From the NCBI GenBank assembly GCA_028690035.1, contig JAQVCA010000006.1, positions 1 through 64,000 on the forward strand: a stretch of 64,000 nt of DNA, read 5' to 3'. Position numbers and translations under genes: made by a program. Positions 24,077 to 34,911 of the stretch are shown in pieces (position 1 is the first letter of the stretch; every line of letters starts with the position of its first letter). Under the pieces are notes generated by a model. It worked only from the letters and a program-made list of their open reading frames with translations, had not been told where the DNA came from and did not search any database. The stretch comes from Comamonas sp. Its GTDB lineage: Bacteria; Pseudomonadota; Gammaproteobacteria; Burkholderiales; Burkholderiaceae_C.

Positions 24077-26845
24077 ATGACACAGTTTGCCAAAGAAACC
24101 CTGCCCATCAGCCTTGAAGAGGAGATGCGTCGCAGCTACCTCGACTACGCCATGAGCGTGATTGTGGGTCGGGCCTTGCCAGATGCGCGCGATGGCCTTA
24201 AGCCTGTGCATCGGCGCGTGCTGTTTGCCATGCATGAGCTCAACAACGATTGGAATCGCCCGTATAAAAAATCGGCGCGTATTGTGGGTGATGTGATTGG
24301 TAAGTACCACCCGCATGGTGATAGTGCGGTGTACGACACCATCGTGCGTATGGCGCAGGATTTTTCTCTGCGCCACATGCTGGTCGATGGGCAGGGCAAC
24401 TTTGGTTCGGTCGATGGCGACAGTGCCGCAGCCATGCGTTACACGGAAATTCGTCTGTCCAAAATTGCCCACGAAATGCTGGGCGACATCGACAAGCAGA
24501 CCGTGGACTTCGGCCCCAACTACGACGGCAGTGAAAGCGAGCCGCTGGTGCTGCCTGCGCGACTGCCCAACTTGCTGGTCAACGGCAGTTCTGGGATTGC
24601 CGTGGGCATGGCTACCAATATTCCACCGCACAACTTGAATGAAGTGGTCGATGCCTGTCTGCACCTGCTGCGCCAGCCCGATGCCAGCATCGATGATTTG
24701 ATGGACATCATCCCGGCGCCGGACTTCCCGACGGCGGGCATCATCTATGGCATCAATGGTGTCAAAGAAGGCTACCGCACCGGGCGCGGGCGCGTGGTGA
24801 TGCGCGCCAAGGTGCATTTTGAGGACATCGACCGTGGCCAGCGCCAGGCCATCATCGTCGATGAGCTGCCCTACCAGGTGAACAAAAAGACGCTGCAAGA
24901 GCGCATGGCAGAGCTGGTCAACGACAAAAAAATCGAGGGCATCAGCCACATTCAGGACGAGTCGGACAAGTCCGGCATGCGCCTGGTGATTGAACTCAAG
25001 CGCGGCGAAGTGCCTGAAGTGGTGCTCAACAACCTGTACAAGCAAACCCAGCTGCAAGACACCTTTGGCATCAACATGGTGGCGCTGATCGATGGTCAAC
25101 CGCGCCTGTGCAACCTCAAGGACTTGATCACCGTCTTCCTGCAGCACCGTCGCGAAGTGGTCACACGCCGCACGGTGTTTGAGCTGCGCAAGGCGCGCGA
25201 GCGCGGTCATGTGCTGGAAGGCTTGGCCGTGGCGCTGGCCAATATCGACGACTTCATTGCCATCATCCGCAATGCGCCCACGCCTCCCGTGGCCAAGGCC
25301 GGCTTGATGGATCGCGCTTGGGACAGCGCCCTGGTGCGCGAGATGCTCACGCGCACCCGCGCCGATGGCGCTGTGGTGAACGCCGACGACTACCGCCCCG
25401 ATGGGCTGGAGCGCGAATTTGGTATGCAGGGCGACGGCCTGTACCGCCTGTCCGAGACGCAGGCGCAAGAAATTTTGCAAATGCGCCTGCAGCGCCTGAC
25501 CGGGCTGGAGCAGGACAAGATCGTTGCCGAGTACAAAGACATCATGGCCGTGATCGAGGATTTGCTCGACATCCTGGCCCGTCCAGAGCGCGTGTCCACC
25601 ATCATTGGCGATGAACTGACGGCATTGAAGGCCGAGTTTGGCCAGTCCAAGCTGGGCGCGCGCCGCTCCACCATCGAATACAGTGCGCAAGACCTGTCCA
25701 CAGAAGACCTGATCACCCCAACCAATATGGTGGTCACGCTGTCGCACACTGGGTACATCAAGAGCCAGCCCTTGAGCGAATACCGCGCGCAAAAACGCGG
25801 CGGGCGCGGCAAGCAGGCCACGGCCACCAAGGACGACGACTGGATCGATCAGCTCTTTATCGCCAACACCCACGACTGGATTTTGTGCTTCTCCAACCGT
25901 GGGCGCCTGTACTGGCTCAAGGTGTGGGAAGTGCCTGCGGGCTCGCGCAACTCGCGCGGGCGCCCCATCGTCAACATGTTCCCGTTGCAAGAGGGCGAAA
26001 AAATCAACGTGGTGCTGCCGCTGACCGGTGCGATGCGCAATTTCCCCGAAGACCACTATATCTTCATGGCCACCAGCATGGGGACCGTGAAGAAAACGGC
26101 GCTGTCCGAGTTTTCCAACCCGCGCAAGGTGGGCATCATTGCCGTGGCCTTGGACGAGGGCGATTACCTGATTGGCGCCGCGCTCACCGATGGTCAGCAC
26201 GACGTGATGCTGTTCTCGGATGCGGGCAAAGCCGTGCGTTTTGACGAAAACGATGTGCGCCCCATGGGCCGCAATGCGCGCGGCGTGCGTGGCATGAACA
26301 TCGACGAAGGCCAAAGCGTGATTGCCATGCTGGTGGCCGATGCGCAAACCGATGTGCTGGCCGAGGTATCGCCACATCTACTGCTGGAAGCGGGAGACGC
26401 AGCGGTGGATGCGCAGCAGCCCGTTGGTGCCAGCAGCGCCCAAAGCGTGCTGACGGCCACCGAAAACGGCTACGGCAAGCGCACCCACATCAACGAGTAC
26501 ACGCGCCATGGCCGGGGTACCAAGGGCATGATTGCCATCCAGCAATCCGAGCGCAACGGCAAGGTGGTGGCAGCGACGCTGGTGGCGCCAGAGGATGAAA
26601 TCATGCTCATCACCGATACCGGCGTGCTGGTGCGCACGCGCGTGGCCGAGATCCGCGAGATGGGCCGGGCCACCCAGGGCGTCACGCTGATGAATCTGGA
26701 TGCGGGCGCCAAGCTCAGCGGCCTGCAGCGCATTGCGGAAAACGATGCCAACGACGTTGGCGAACCTGGTGAAACTGTCGATGCCGACGCTGCTGGCGAC
26801 AGTGGCAATCCCTCCAGCGACGCCGCTCAGAGCGATCTTGCCTGA
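24077..26845 (+). CDS. gyrA: DNA gyrase subunit A
   Basis: The 922-residue type II topoisomerase subunit has the active tyrosine Y122 in AMRYTEIRL. The quinolone-resistance region [14 protein letters not shown] has the sensitive residues S83 and D87 (same numbering as E. coli). The C-terminal DNA-wrapping domain has the GyrA box QKRGGRG. Between two blades of that domain there is an extra segment of roughly 30 residues ([17 protein letters not shown] and beyond) before the conserved ENGYGKRT, and the tail is acidic and Ser/Ala-rich. The ATG at 24077 matches the family start. It leads the gyrA-serC-pheA-tyrA-aroA/cmk cluster. Confidence 0.97.
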   Translation: MTQFAKETLPISLEEEMRRSYLDYAMSVIVGRALPDARDGLKPVHRRVLFAMHELNNDWNRPYKKSARIVGDVIGKYHPHGDSAVYDTIVRMAQDFSLRHMLVDGQGNFGSVDGDSAAAMRYTEIRLSKIAHEMLGDIDKQTVDFGPNYDGSESEPLVLPARLPNLLVNGSSGIAVGMATNIPPHNLNEVVDACLHLLRQPDASIDDLMDIIPAPDFPTAGIIYGINGVKEGYRTGRGRVVMRAKVHFEDIDRGQRQAIIVDELPYQVNKKTLQERMAELVNDKKIEGISHIQDESDKSGMRLVIELKRGEVPEVVLNNLYKQTQLQDTFGINMVALIDGQPRLCNLKDLITVFLQHRREVVTRRTVFELRKARERGHVLEGLAVALANIDDFIAIIRNAPTPPVAKAGLMDRAWDSALVREMLTRTRADGAVVNADDYRPDGLEREFGMQGDGLYRLSETQAQEILQMRLQRLTGLEQDKIVAEYKDIMAVIEDLLDILARPERVSTIIGDELTALKAEFGQSKLGARRSTIEYSAQDLSTEDLITPTNMVVTLSHTGYIKSQPLSEYRAQKRGGRGKQATATKDDDWIDQLFIANTHDWILCFSNRGRLYWLKVWEVPAGSRNSRGRPIVNMFPLQEGEKINVVLPLTGAMRNFPEDHYIFMATSMGTVKKTALSEFSNPRKVGIIAVALDEGDYLIGAALTDGQHDVMLFSDAGKAVRFDENDVRPMGRNARGVRGMNIDEGQSVIAMLVADAQTDVLAEVSPHLLLEAGDAAVDAQQPVGASSAQSVLTATENGYGKRTHINEYTRHGRGTKGMIAIQQSERNGKVVAATLVAPEDEIMLITDTGVLVRTRVAEIREMGRATQGVTLMNLDAGAKLSGLQRIAENDANDVGEPGETVDADAAGDSGNPSSDAAQSDLA

Positions 26846-26849
26846 ACCC

Positions 26850-26905
26850 CATTTTTGTTAAAAAGATAGCTGCCGGCGCAATCTCTGTAAGTGCTGGCAG
26901 CAGAT
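26850..26905. repeat. Dispersed inverted-repeat element (copy 5)
   Basis: AAGATAGCTGCCGGCGCAAT and GTAAGTGCTGGCAGCAG form diverged arms between gyrA and serC. Confidence 0.6.
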
Positions 26906-26915
26906 TGGATGCACT

Positions 26916-28022
26916 ATGACCCGTCCCTTTAATTTTTCCGCTGGCCCGGCGGTGATTCCCGAAGACGTGCTGCAACGCGCCGCCGCCGAGATGCTCGACT
27001 GGCACGGCAGCGGCATGGGTGTGATGGAGATGAGCCACCGTGGCAAGGAATTCATCAGCATCTACGAGCAGGCCGAAAGCGATTTGCGCCAGCTGCTGGC
27101 CGTGCCCGCCAACTACAAAATCTTGTTCATGCAGGGCGGGGCGATTGCGCAAAACGCCATCATCCCCATGAACCTGTCGCGCGGCGGCGTGGTGGATTTT
27201 GTCGTCAGCGGTGGCTGGAGCCAGAAATCGTACAAAGAAGCGGGCAAGTACGCCAGCGCACGCGTGGCGGCCAGCGGTCAAGACAGCGGCTTTACCAGCG
27301 TGCCCGATGCGGCCCGCTGGCAACTGTCGTCTGATGCGGCGTATGTCCACATTTGCAGCAACGAAACCATCCATGGCGTGGAGTTCCAATCCTTGCCCGA
27401 TTTGCAGGCGCTGGGCAGCCAAGCGCCGCTGGTGATCGACTTCTCTTCGCACGTGGCCTCGCGCTCCATCGACTGGAGCCGTGTGGGCATGGCCTTTGGT
27501 GGCGCGCAGAAAAACATCGGCCCGGCGGGGCTGACCATCGTCATCGTGCGCGAAGACCTGCTGGGCCACGCTCTGGCGATCACGCCCAGCGCCTTTGACT
27601 ACAAGACCGTGGCCGACAACGACTCCATGTACAACACGCCCCCCACCTGGGGCATTTACATGGCGGGCCTGACCTTCCAGTGGTTGCTGCAGCAGCGCGA
27701 GGGCGATTTGACCGGCGTGGCCGCTATGGAGCAGCGCAACATCGCCAAGGCCGAGCGCTTTTACCGCTACTTGGACGGCTCTGCGTTCTACGTCAACAAG
27801 GTGGATGCCGCGTGGCGCTCGCGCATGAACATTCCCTTCTTCCTGCGCGATGAAAGCCGCAACGACGCTTTCCTGGCCGGTGCCAAGGCCCAGGGGCTGC
27901 TGCAACTCAAAGGCCACAAATCGCTGGGGGGCATGCGCGCCAGCCTGTACAACGCCATGCCCATGGCGGGCGTGGAAGCACTGATCGCCTACATGCAGGA
28001 GTTTGAGCGCACCAGCGCCTAA
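26916..28022 (+). CDS. serC: Phosphoserine aminotransferase
   Basis: The 368-residue class V aminotransferase begins [16 protein letters not shown]. It has the PLP lysine in [11 protein letters not shown] (about K199) and [13 protein letters not shown] near residue 245. It makes 3-phosphoserine for serine synthesis and also serves pyridoxal phosphate synthesis. It sits between gyrA and pheA as in many betaproteobacteria. Confidence 0.96.
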   Translation: MTRPFNFSAGPAVIPEDVLQRAAAEMLDWHGSGMGVMEMSHRGKEFISIYEQAESDLRQLLAVPANYKILFMQGGAIAQNAIIPMNLSRGGVVDFVVSGGWSQKSYKEAGKYASARVAASGQDSGFTSVPDAARWQLSSDAAYVHICSNETIHGVEFQSLPDLQALGSQAPLVIDFSSHVASRSIDWSRVGMAFGGAQKNIGPAGLTIVIVREDLLGHALAITPSAFDYKTVADNDSMYNTPPTWGIYMAGLTFQWLLQQREGDLTGVAAMEQRNIAKAERFYRYLDGSAFYVNKVDAAWRSRMNIPFFLRDESRNDAFLAGAKAQGLLQLKGHKSLGGMRASLYNAMPMAGVEALIAYMQEFERTSA

Positions 28023-28084
28023 GCACGCAGTCTGCACACCCGCGATGGGCCCCCCGCAGTAGCAGGGCAGTGCCCGAAGATAAA

Positions 28085-28180
28085 TAAAAAGATAGCTGTT
28101 GCCGCTGATTCAACAAAGATTTCAAAGTCATTTGTTGTTGAAAACCTCTTTGGATAAGCGGTAGCAGCTATAAATTTTAA
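28085..28180. repeat. Dispersed inverted-repeat element (copy 6)
   Basis: A long copy of about 95 bases, with GATAGCTGTTGCCGCTGATT at the left and GATAAGCGGTAGCAGCTAT at the right. It fills most of the serC-pheA gap. Confidence 0.65.
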
Positions 28181-28190
28181 GAGGCATTCC

Positions 28191-29291
28191 ATGAGCACAT
28201 CCCCCCAAGCCAGCCCGGAGCTGGCCCAGCTGCGCGAGCAAATCGATAGTTTGGACCACCAACTGCTGCACCTGCTCAACCAGCGCGCGCGCGTGGCCGA
28301 GCAGGTGGGTGAGGTGAAAAAGCGCGAAGGCTCGACGTTCTTTCGCCCCGACCGCGTGGCGCAGGTGATCGAAAAAATCAAGAGCGCCAACCCCGGCCCG
28401 CTCAAGGATGGGCATGTGGCCGCCATCTGGCGCGAGATCATGTCGGCCTGCTTGGCGCTGGAAGCGCCCCAGCGGGTGGCCGTGCTGGGCCCCGAGGGCA
28501 CATTTTGTGAGCAGGCGGCGATTGAATACTTTGGCGGTGCGGCCGATTTCATGTACTGCAACAGTTTCGATGAAGTCTTTCACGCCACCGCCGCAGGCAG
28601 CGCGCAGTACGGCGTGGTGGGGCTGGAAAACTCGACCGAAGGCGTGGTCACGCGCTCGCTGGACATGCTGCTGCACACGCCTTGCCACATCGTGGGCGAG
28701 GTCAGTTTGCTGGTGCGCCACAACCTGATGCGTGCCAGCAACAGTCTGCAGGGCATCGAGGTGGTGGTGGCACATCCGCAGGCGCTGGCCCAGTGCCAGG
28801 CCTGGCTGTCCAAGCACCTGCCCGATGCCGAGCGCCGCCCGGTGGAAAGCAATGCCGAAGGCGCGCGTCTGGCCGCTCTGCACCCCGGCTGGGCCGCTAT
28901 TGCCGGGGAGCGCGCAGCGCAGCAGTTTGGGCTGCACATCGTCAGCCACGCCATTCAGGACCAGGCGTACAACCGCACGCGTTTTGCCATCATCTGCCTG
29001 CCGCACACGCTGGCCACGCCTGCGCCGTCGGGCCACGACTGCACCAGCCTGATCATTTCGGTGCCCAATCGCCCCGGTGCGGTGTACGACCTGCTGGAGC
29101 CGCTGAAAAAGCATGGTGTGTCCATGACGCGTTTTGAGTCGCGTCCGGCGCGCACGGGCCAGTGGGAGTACTACTTTTACATCGATATCGAGGGCCACCC
29201 GCAGCAGCCCCACGTGGCCCAGGCGCTGGCCGATTTGCGGCAGCTCAGCGCCTTTTACAAACTGCTGGGTAGCTACCCGGTGGCAGCATAA
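28191..29291 (+). CDS. pheA: Bifunctional chorismate mutase/prephenate dehydratase (P-protein)
   Basis: The 366-residue protein has an AroQ chorismate mutase domain (about 10-95, LREQIDSLDHQLLHLLNQRA), a prephenate dehydratase domain starting VAVLGPEGTFCEQAA (about 98) with the ENSTEG motif, and a C-terminal ACT domain (about 285-360, SVPNRPGAVYDLLEPL and FESRP) that binds phenylalanine for feedback control. It commits chorismate to phenylalanine and precedes tyrA. Confidence 0.95.
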   Translation: MSTSPQASPELAQLREQIDSLDHQLLHLLNQRARVAEQVGEVKKREGSTFFRPDRVAQVIEKIKSANPGPLKDGHVAAIWREIMSACLALEAPQRVAVLGPEGTFCEQAAIEYFGGAADFMYCNSFDEVFHATAAGSAQYGVVGLENSTEGVVTRSLDMLLHTPCHIVGEVSLLVRHNLMRASNSLQGIEVVVAHPQALAQCQAWLSKHLPDAERRPVESNAEGARLAALHPGWAAIAGERAAQQFGLHIVSHAIQDQAYNRTRFAIICLPHTLATPAPSGHDCTSLIISVPNRPGAVYDLLEPLKKHGVSMTRFESRPARTGQWEYYFYIDIEGHPQQPHVAQALADLRQLSAFYKLLGSYPVAA

Positions 29292-29329
29292 GCGGCGCAT
29301 CGGCACAACAGACAAAGGAAGAGGGCGCT

Positions 29330-30220
29330 ATGTTTGAACAACTGGGTCTGATTGGCTGCGGCCTGATGGGGGGCTCGTTTGCGCTGGCACTGAAAAAAGC
29401 GGGGCTGGTCAAGCGCGTGGTGGGTTACAGCAAGTCCCCCACGACCACCGAGCGCGCACGCCAAATGGGCGTGATCGATGTCGAGGCCCCATCGGCCCTG
29501 CTGGCGGTGGCCGGTGCCGATATCGTGCTGCTGGCTGTGCCGGTGGCTGCCACGGGGGCGACGCTCAAATCGATCAAGCACTTGATCACGCCAGACATGC
29601 TGGTGATGGATGTCGGTTCCACCAAAGCCGATGTGGTGCAGGCTGCGCGCACGGCCCTGGGGCAGCAGCTGGGCAGCTTTGTGCCTGCCCATCCCATCAC
29701 GGGCAAGGAGCAGGCCGGGGTAGAACATGCCGATGCCACGCTGTACCGGGGCGCCAAGGTGGTGCTCACACCCACCGAGCGCACCTTGACCGCGCAGCTG
29801 CACAAGGCCCGGCAGTTGTGGCAGGGGCTGGGCTGTGAAGTCAGCACCATGAGCCCGCAGGCGCACGATGCCGCCTTTGCCGCCGTCAGCCACCTGCCGC
29901 ATCTGCTGGCTTTTGCCATGATGCACAGCATCACCGGCCAGCTGCATGGCGAGGACTACCTGCAGCTGGCGGGGCCGGGGTTTCGGGACTTCACCCGCAT
30001 TGCCGCCGCCGATCCCAAAATTTGGCGCGACATTCTGTGTGCCAACCGCAGTGAGGTGTTGGAACAGCTGCAGCTGTATCGCCAAGCACTCACCAGCTTT
30101 GAGACCGCCTTGCAGGCCGAAGACAGCGCGGCGTTGGAAACCATGATTGGCCACGCCAGCTCCGCACGCGCCCAGTGCTTTATGGCCCCTGCTGCCTTGG
30201 GGCAGCTCCCTCGCGATTGA
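29330..30220 (+). CDS. tyrA: Prephenate dehydrogenase
   Basis: The 296-residue NAD(P)-dependent enzyme has an N-terminal Rossmann motif [29 protein letters not shown] (about 97-105), HPITGKE (about 122-128) with a catalytic histidine, and a helical dimerisation domain including [14 protein letters not shown]. It makes 4-hydroxyphenylpyruvate for tyrosine. Its stop lies 4 bases before the aroA-cmk start, so the genes are probably coupled. Confidence 0.93.
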   Translation: MFEQLGLIGCGLMGGSFALALKKAGLVKRVVGYSKSPTTTERARQMGVIDVEAPSALLAVAGADIVLLAVPVAATGATLKSIKHLITPDMLVMDVGSTKADVVQAARTALGQQLGSFVPAHPITGKEQAGVEHADATLYRGAKVVLTPTERTLTAQLHKARQLWQGLGCEVSTMSPQAHDAAFAAVSHLPHLLAFAMMHSITGQLHGEDYLQLAGPGFRDFTRIAAADPKIWRDILCANRSEVLEQLQLYRQALTSFETALQAEDSAALETMIGHASSARAQCFMAPAALGQLPRD

Positions 30221-30224
30221 TGGC

Positions 30225-32261
30225 ATGTACACCACTGAATTTTTAGACCTTCCCTCTTTGGCCAGCGCCGCTGGCAGCGTGCGTCTGCCGGGCTCCAAAA
30301 GCATTTCCAACCGGGTGCTGCTGCTTGCGGCCCTCAGCCAAGGCACCACCACGCTGCACGATCTGCTGGATTCGGACGACACCCGCGTCATGCTGGATGC
30401 GTTGCACACCCTGGGCTGCGGTGTGCAGCCGCGTCAGGTGCAGCCGGGCGCGCCGCTGCGCATCACGGGCCTGGGGGGGCAATTGCCGGTCGGTGCTGCC
30501 GCCACCTTGTTTTTGGGCAATGCGGGCACGGCCATGCGCCCATTGACCGCTGCGCTGGCGGTGTTGGGCGGTCATTTCCAGATGACCGGCATTGCGCGCA
30601 TGTACGAGCGCCCGATTGGCGATCTGGTCGATGCCCTGCGCCAACTGGGCTGCTGCATCGACTACCTGGGCACCCCCGGCTACCCGCCCCTGCAGATTGC
30701 CCCGCCCGATTTCAGCCGTTTTCCACAGGCGCCAATCCAAGTGCGCGGCGATGTGTCCAGCCAGTTTCTGACTGCGCTGCTCATGGCCCTGCCGCTGCTG
30801 GCCACCGAGCGTGACATCACCATTGAGGTGGTGGGCGAGCTCATCTCCAAACCCTACATCCACATCACTTTGGAGCTGTTGGCACGCTTTGGCATTCGTG
30901 TCGCCAACCACGATTGGCAGCGGTTTGTGATTCCTGCCGGCAGCCGTTACCAGTCGCCCGGTGAAATCCATGTCGAAGCCGATGCTTCTTCGGCGAGTTA
31001 TTTCATAGCATTGGGCGCAATCGCAGCAAGCCCTGAGGGCCAAAAAGGCATAAAAATCGAGGGCGTGGGGCTGGACTCGATTCAGGGCGATATCCGTTTC
31101 GTTGAGGCGGCGCGCGCCATGGGGGCCGCTATCACGGGCGGCCCCAATTGGCTGCAGGTGCAGCGTGGCCGCTGGCCGCTGCAGGCGATCGATCTGGACT
31201 GCAACCACATCCCCGATGCTGCCATGACCTTGGCCGTGATGGCGCTGTACGCCCAGGGCACGACCACGCTGCGCAACATTGCCAGCTGGCGCGTCAAGGA
31301 AACCGACCGCATCGCCGCCATGGCCACCGAGGCGCGCAAGCTGGGGGCGGTGGTGGAAGAGGGCGCCGACTTCATTCGCATCACGCCGCCCCAGGATGCC
31401 CGCGCTTGGCGCGCGGCCAGCATCCACACCTACGACGACCACCGCGTGGCCATGTGCTTCTCGTTGGCGGCCTTCAATCCGGCTGGCCTGCCGGTGCGCA
31501 TCGAAGACCCCAAATGCGTGGCCAAAACCTTTCCGGACTATTTTGAGGCGCTGTTCACCCTGGTGCAGCCCAGCGCACCCGCGCCGGTGATTTGCATCGA
31601 TGGGCCCACGGCCTCAGGCAAAGGCACGGTGGCCACCCTGGTCGCTCAGCGCCTGGGTTTTGCCTTGCTCGATTCTGGGGCGCTGTACCGCATTGCCGGG
31701 CTGGCGGCACGCCGTGCGTCGATTCCTCTGGAAGAAGCGCATGCGCAGCGCATTGCCGACTTGGTGGGGACGCTGGACATTGTGTTTGCCCCCGATCAGC
31801 GCGTGCTGCTGGGTGGTGAGGACATCACCCTGGACATTCGCACGGAAGAAGCCGGAATGAATGCATCGCGCGTCTCGGCCTTTGCGGCGGTGCGCCAGGC
31901 CCTGCTGCAGCTGCAGCGCGATTTCCGCCGTTTGCCCGGCCTGGTGGCCGATGGTCGCGACATGGGCACGACCATCTTCCCGGATGCGCCATTGAAGGTT
32001 TTTTTGACGGCCAGCGCCGAATGTCGCGCACAAAGGCGCTTTAAACAGTTGATAGATAAGGGCCTTCCTGCTAATATGCGCGACCTTTTGGCAGACCTGC
32101 AAGCGCGCGATGCGCGCGATATGCAACGCAGTGCTTCACCACTGCGCCCTGCCGAAGATGCTGAACACTGGGACAACAGCGCCGAGCGTACGGTCGAAGA
32201 TGCCGTGCAGCAGGTTCTGACCTGGTGGCAGCAGCGCCAGCCTTTTGCCCACGTGATCTGA
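30225..32261 (+). CDS. aroA: Fused EPSP synthase / cytidylate kinase (AroA-Cmk)
   Basis: The 678-residue frame carries two enzymes. Residues 1 to about 445 are 3-phosphoshikimate 1-carboxyvinyltransferase, with [36 protein letters not shown] and a C-terminal [12 protein letters not shown]. Residues about 450-678 are cytidylate kinase, with the P-loop [24 protein letters not shown] and [15 protein letters not shown]. The enzymes are separate proteins in most bacteria; the fusion joins the shikimate pathway to CMP phosphorylation and is known from this bacterial group. The ATG at 30225 was chosen because it follows the tyrA stop directly. No stop or frameshift separates the halves. Confidence 0.94.
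   Translation: MYTTEFLDLPSLASAAGSVRLPGSKSISNRVLLLAALSQGTTTLHDLLDSDDTRVMLDALHTLGCGVQPRQVQPGAPLRITGLGGQLPVGAAATLFLGNAGTAMRPLTAALAVLGGHFQMTGIARMYERPIGDLVDALRQLGCCIDYLGTPGYPPLQIAPPDFSRFPQAPIQVRGDVSSQFLTALLMALPLLATERDITIEVVGELISKPYIHITLELLARFGIRVANHDWQRFVIPAGSRYQSPGEIHVEADASSASYFIALGAIAASPEGQKGIKIEGVGLDSIQGDIRFVEAARAMGAAITGGPNWLQVQRGRWPLQAIDLDCNHIPDAAMTLAVMALYAQGTTTLRNIASWRVKETDRIAAMATEARKLGAVVEEGADFIRITPPQDARAWRAASIHTYDDHRVAMCFSLAAFNPAGLPVRIEDPKCVAKTFPDYFEALFTLVQPSAPAPVICIDGPTASGKGTVATLVAQRLGFALLDSGALYRIAGLAARRASIPLEEAHAQRIADLVGTLDIVFAPDQRVLLGGEDITLDIRTEEAGMNASRVSAFAAVRQALLQLQRDFRRLPGLVADGRDMGTTIFPDAPLKVFLTASAECRAQRRFKQLIDKGLPANMRDLLADLQARDARDMQRSASPLRPAEDAEHWDNSAERTVEDAVQQVLTWWQQRQPFAHVI
31001..31058. 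repeat. Possible repeat-family insertion inside aroA
   Basis: The stretch TTTCATAGCATTGGGCGCAA...GCAAGCC...GAGGGCCAAAAAGGCATAAA resembles a degenerate copy of the dispersed repeat. It encodes a loop [10 protein letters not shown] that looks longer than usual for EPSP synthases. Confidence 0.35.
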
Positions 32262-32439
32262 CGCAGACAAAAGGCCGGTTCGCCCGCATGGCGTTTGCTG
32301 GGTGCTTGGCACTCGGTAAATCGGTGCGGTTTTTTACTTTTAACCTGCAGAACAACTTTCTGCCCCCCGATCGCTGGCAGTCTTAAAAACGTGCAGCAAT
32401 GGTGCTGTCGGAAACCTGCCCTCGCGACCAAGGAAACAC

Positions 32440-34122
32440 ATGTCCGAATCTTTTGCCGCCCTGTTTGAAGAATCCCTGCAACGCACCGAAATGCGTCCTG
32501 GCGAAGTGATCACTGCCGAAGTGGTTGCCGTCGATCAAAACTTTGTGATCGTGGACGCTGGCCTCAAGTCTGAAGCCTATGTGCCAATCGAGGAATTCAA
32601 AAACGACCAGGGCGAAATCGAAGTCCAAGTGGGTGACTTCGTCTCGGTGGCCGTCGGCGTCATCGAAAACGGCTACGGCGACACCGTGCTGTCGCGCGAC
32701 ACCGCCAAGCGCCTGGCCTCTTGGCTGTCTCTGGAGCAAGCTCTGGAATCGGGCGAGTTTGTGACCGGCACCACCAGCGGCCGCGTTAAGGGTGGTCTGA
32801 CAGTGTTGGTCAATGGCATCCGTGCTTTCCTGCCCGGTTCGCTGATCGATACACGCCCCGTTAAGGATCTGACTCCTTACGAAAACAAGACCCTGGAGTT
32901 CAAGGTCATCAAGCTCGATCGCAAGCGCAACAACGTGGTGCTGAGCCGCCGCGCTGTGGTGGAAGCTTCCATGGGCGAAGAGCGCGCCAAGCTGATGGAA
33001 ACCCTGAAAGAAGGCGCCATCGTGCAAGGCGTGGTCAAGAACATCACCGAATACGGTGCGTTCGTGGACCTGGGTGGCATCGACGGCTTGCTGCACATCA
33101 CCGACATGGCATGGCGCCGCGTGCGTCACCCTTCCGAAGTGGTGACCGCTGGCCAAGAAATCACGGCCAAGATCCTGAAGTTCGACACCGACAAGAACCG
33201 CGTGTCGCTGGGTCTGAAGCAAATGGGCGACGACCCCTGGATGGGCGTGGCACGTCGCTACCCCGCCAGCACCCGCCTGTTCGGTAAGGTCACCAACATC
33301 GCCGACTACGGCGCATTCGTGGAGCTGGAACCCGGTATCGAAGGCCTGGTGCACGTTTCCGAAATGGACTGGACCAACAAGAACGTGGCCCCCAACAAGC
33401 TGGTCAGCTTGGGCGACGAAGTCGAAGTCATGGTGCTGGAGATCGACGAAGACAAGCGTCGCATCTCGCTGGGCATGAAGCAATGCCGTGCCAACCCCTG
33501 GCAAGAATTTGCTCAGAACACCAAGCGCGGTGACCGCGTCAAGGGCCCCATCAAGTCCATCACCGACTTCGGCGTGTTCGTGGGCCTGGCCGCTGGCATC
33601 GACGGTCTGGTGCACCTGTCCGACCTGTCGTGGAACGAAACCGGCGAAGCCGCTGTGCGCAACTACAAAAAGGGCCAAGAAGTCGAAGCCATCGTGCTGG
33701 CTGTGGATGTGGAGCGCGAGCGCATCTCCCTGGGCATCAAGCAGCTGGATCAAGACCCCTTCACGACCTTTGTGACCGTGAACGACAAGGGCTCCATCGT
33801 GACCGGCAAGGTCAAAACCGTGGACGCCAAGGGCGCTGAAATCGAGCTGGGCGAAGACATCCTGGGCTACCTGCGTGTCTCCGAAATTTCGCAAGAGCGT
33901 GTGGAAGATGCCCGCAGCGTTCTGAAAGAAGGCGACGAAGTGACTGCCGTGGTGACCAACGTGGATCGCAAGAGCCGCAACATCCAGCTGTCCATCAAGC
34001 AAAAAGACCACGTTGAGCAGCAAGAAGCCATGGCCAGCCTGTCGGCCCAAGCCTCTAAGGAAAACGCCGGTACCACCAGCCTGGGCGCGTTGCTGCGTGC
34101 CAAGCTGGACGCCGATAAGTAA
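32440..34122 (+). CDS. rpsA: 30S ribosomal protein S1
   Basis: The 560-residue protein has six S1 RNA-binding repeats, for example [40 protein letters not shown] and [20 protein letters not shown]. It recruits mRNA to the small ribosomal subunit. AAGGAAAC precedes the ATG. Codon use is noticeably more biased (AAG, GAA, CTG) than in neighbours, as expected for a highly expressed gene. It sits between cmk and ihfB, the classic order. Confidence 0.97.
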   Translation: MSESFAALFEESLQRTEMRPGEVITAEVVAVDQNFVIVDAGLKSEAYVPIEEFKNDQGEIEVQVGDFVSVAVGVIENGYGDTVLSRDTAKRLASWLSLEQALESGEFVTGTTSGRVKGGLTVLVNGIRAFLPGSLIDTRPVKDLTPYENKTLEFKVIKLDRKRNNVVLSRRAVVEASMGEERAKLMETLKEGAIVQGVVKNITEYGAFVDLGGIDGLLHITDMAWRRVRHPSEVVTAGQEITAKILKFDTDKNRVSLGLKQMGDDPWMGVARRYPASTRLFGKVTNIADYGAFVELEPGIEGLVHVSEMDWTNKNVAPNKLVSLGDEVEVMVLEIDEDKRRISLGMKQCRANPWQEFAQNTKRGDRVKGPIKSITDFGVFVGLAAGIDGLVHLSDLSWNETGEAAVRNYKKGQEVEAIVLAVDVERERISLGIKQLDQDPFTTFVTVNDKGSIVTGKVKTVDAKGAEIELGEDILGYLRVSEISQERVEDARSVLKEGDEVTAVVTNVDRKSRNIQLSIKQKDHVEQQEAMASLSAQASKENAGTTSLGALLRAKLDADK

Positions 34123-34168
34123 TCGCCCCCACCAATGGTGCCGCTTGATCGCGGCGCCGCTGCCGCAT

Positions 34169-34198
34169 ACAACGGGCGCTGTCATCGGCGCCCGTTGT
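34169..34198 (+). terminator. Hairpin after rpsA
   Basis: Perfect 11-base arms ACAACGGGCGC/GCGCCCGTTGT with an 8-base loop, followed by a T-rich but interrupted tract. It is a probable partial terminator between rpsA and ihfB. Confidence 0.65.
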
Positions 34199-34251
34199 CT
34201 ATTGCGTCTTGTTGTTCGCCTTGCTTCCCATGTTTTGTATTGCCCACTGCC

Positions 34252-34542
34252 ATGACCCGTTCTGATCTTGTTGAAGCCCTGGCTGCTCAACTGCCGTTTT
34301 TGATGCAGCGCGATGCGGAGCAGGCCGTGAAAGCCCTGCAAGATGCCATCGTGCAGGCGCTGGTGAACGGTCAGCGTATTGAAATTCGTGGCTTTGGCAG
34401 CTTCAGTGTGACCCATCGTCCTGCGCGCATCGGACGCAACCCGCGCAGCGGTGCTGCTGTCGAAGTGCCCGCCAAGCGCACCCCCCACTTCAAGCCCGGT
34501 AAGGCCATGCGCGAAGCCGTGGATGCACCCCCTGCAGCCTAG
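34252..34542 (+). CDS. ihfB: Integration host factor subunit beta
   Basis: The 96-residue DNA-bending protein has the conserved arm RGFGSFSVTHRPARIGRNPR and the terminal HFKPGKAMR. It forms the IHF heterodimer with IhfA and bends DNA in transcription and recombination. The ATG at 34252 fits the family start (MTRSDLVEALA); the frame is open upstream only through the rpsA trailer. Confidence 0.95.
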   Translation: MTRSDLVEALAAQLPFLMQRDAEQAVKALQDAIVQALVNGQRIEIRGFGSFSVTHRPARIGRNPRSGAAVEVPAKRTPHFKPGKAMREAVDAPPAA

Positions 34543-34578
34543 AATCCTTCTGTTGTCTGCACAGCAGAAAGGGCCTTC

Positions 34579-34911
34579 ATGAAATATCTGCTATGGCTGC
34601 TCAAGGCGGCCATTTTTTTTACATTGTTCGCTTTTGCATTGAACAACCAGCACCTCACCGTGGTGCACTGGTTTTTTGGTGCCCAATGGCAGGCTCCTTT
34701 GGTGCTGGTGGTGCTCTGCGCTTTGTGCCTGGGGCTGATCAGTGGCGTGCTGGTCATGCTGCCGCGCTGGTGGCAGCAACGCCACACCATCCAGAAGCTG
34801 CAGGCTGAGGCTGCTGCGGGTTCAGGCTTTGCCTCTGCCACGACGGGTGACACGGCGACCACCACCGCCCCTGCGCCGCTTCCTATCACCACCATCCCCC
34901 ATGAACTTTGA
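34579..34911 (+). CDS. lapA: LapA-like (DUF1049) inner membrane protein
   Basis: The 110-residue protein has two membrane helices, LLKAAIFFTLFAFALNNQ (about 7-24) and APLVLVVLCALCLGLISGVL (about 39-58), and a Lys/Ala-rich cytoplasmic tail. It is the partner of LapB in lipopolysaccharide assembly. Its end overlaps the lapB start by 11 bases. Confidence 0.88.
   Translation: MKYLLWLLKAAIFFTLFAFALNNQHLTVVHWFFGAQWQAPLVLVVLCALCLGLISGVLVMLPRWWQQRHTIQKLQAEAAAGSGFASATTGDTATTTAPAPLPITTIPHEL

Noticed and set aside
24308-24352. Fluoroquinolone-resistance change in gyrA
   Set aside because: Residues S83 and D87 are the normal sensitive ones.
24026-26377. A 783-codon open frame antisense to gyrA
   Set aside because: It is a codon-bias shadow of gyrA without any recognisable domain.
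32383-34488. A 701-codon open frame antisense to rpsA
   Set aside because: It arises from the strongly biased codons of rpsA and has repeated His/Asp-rich nonsense.
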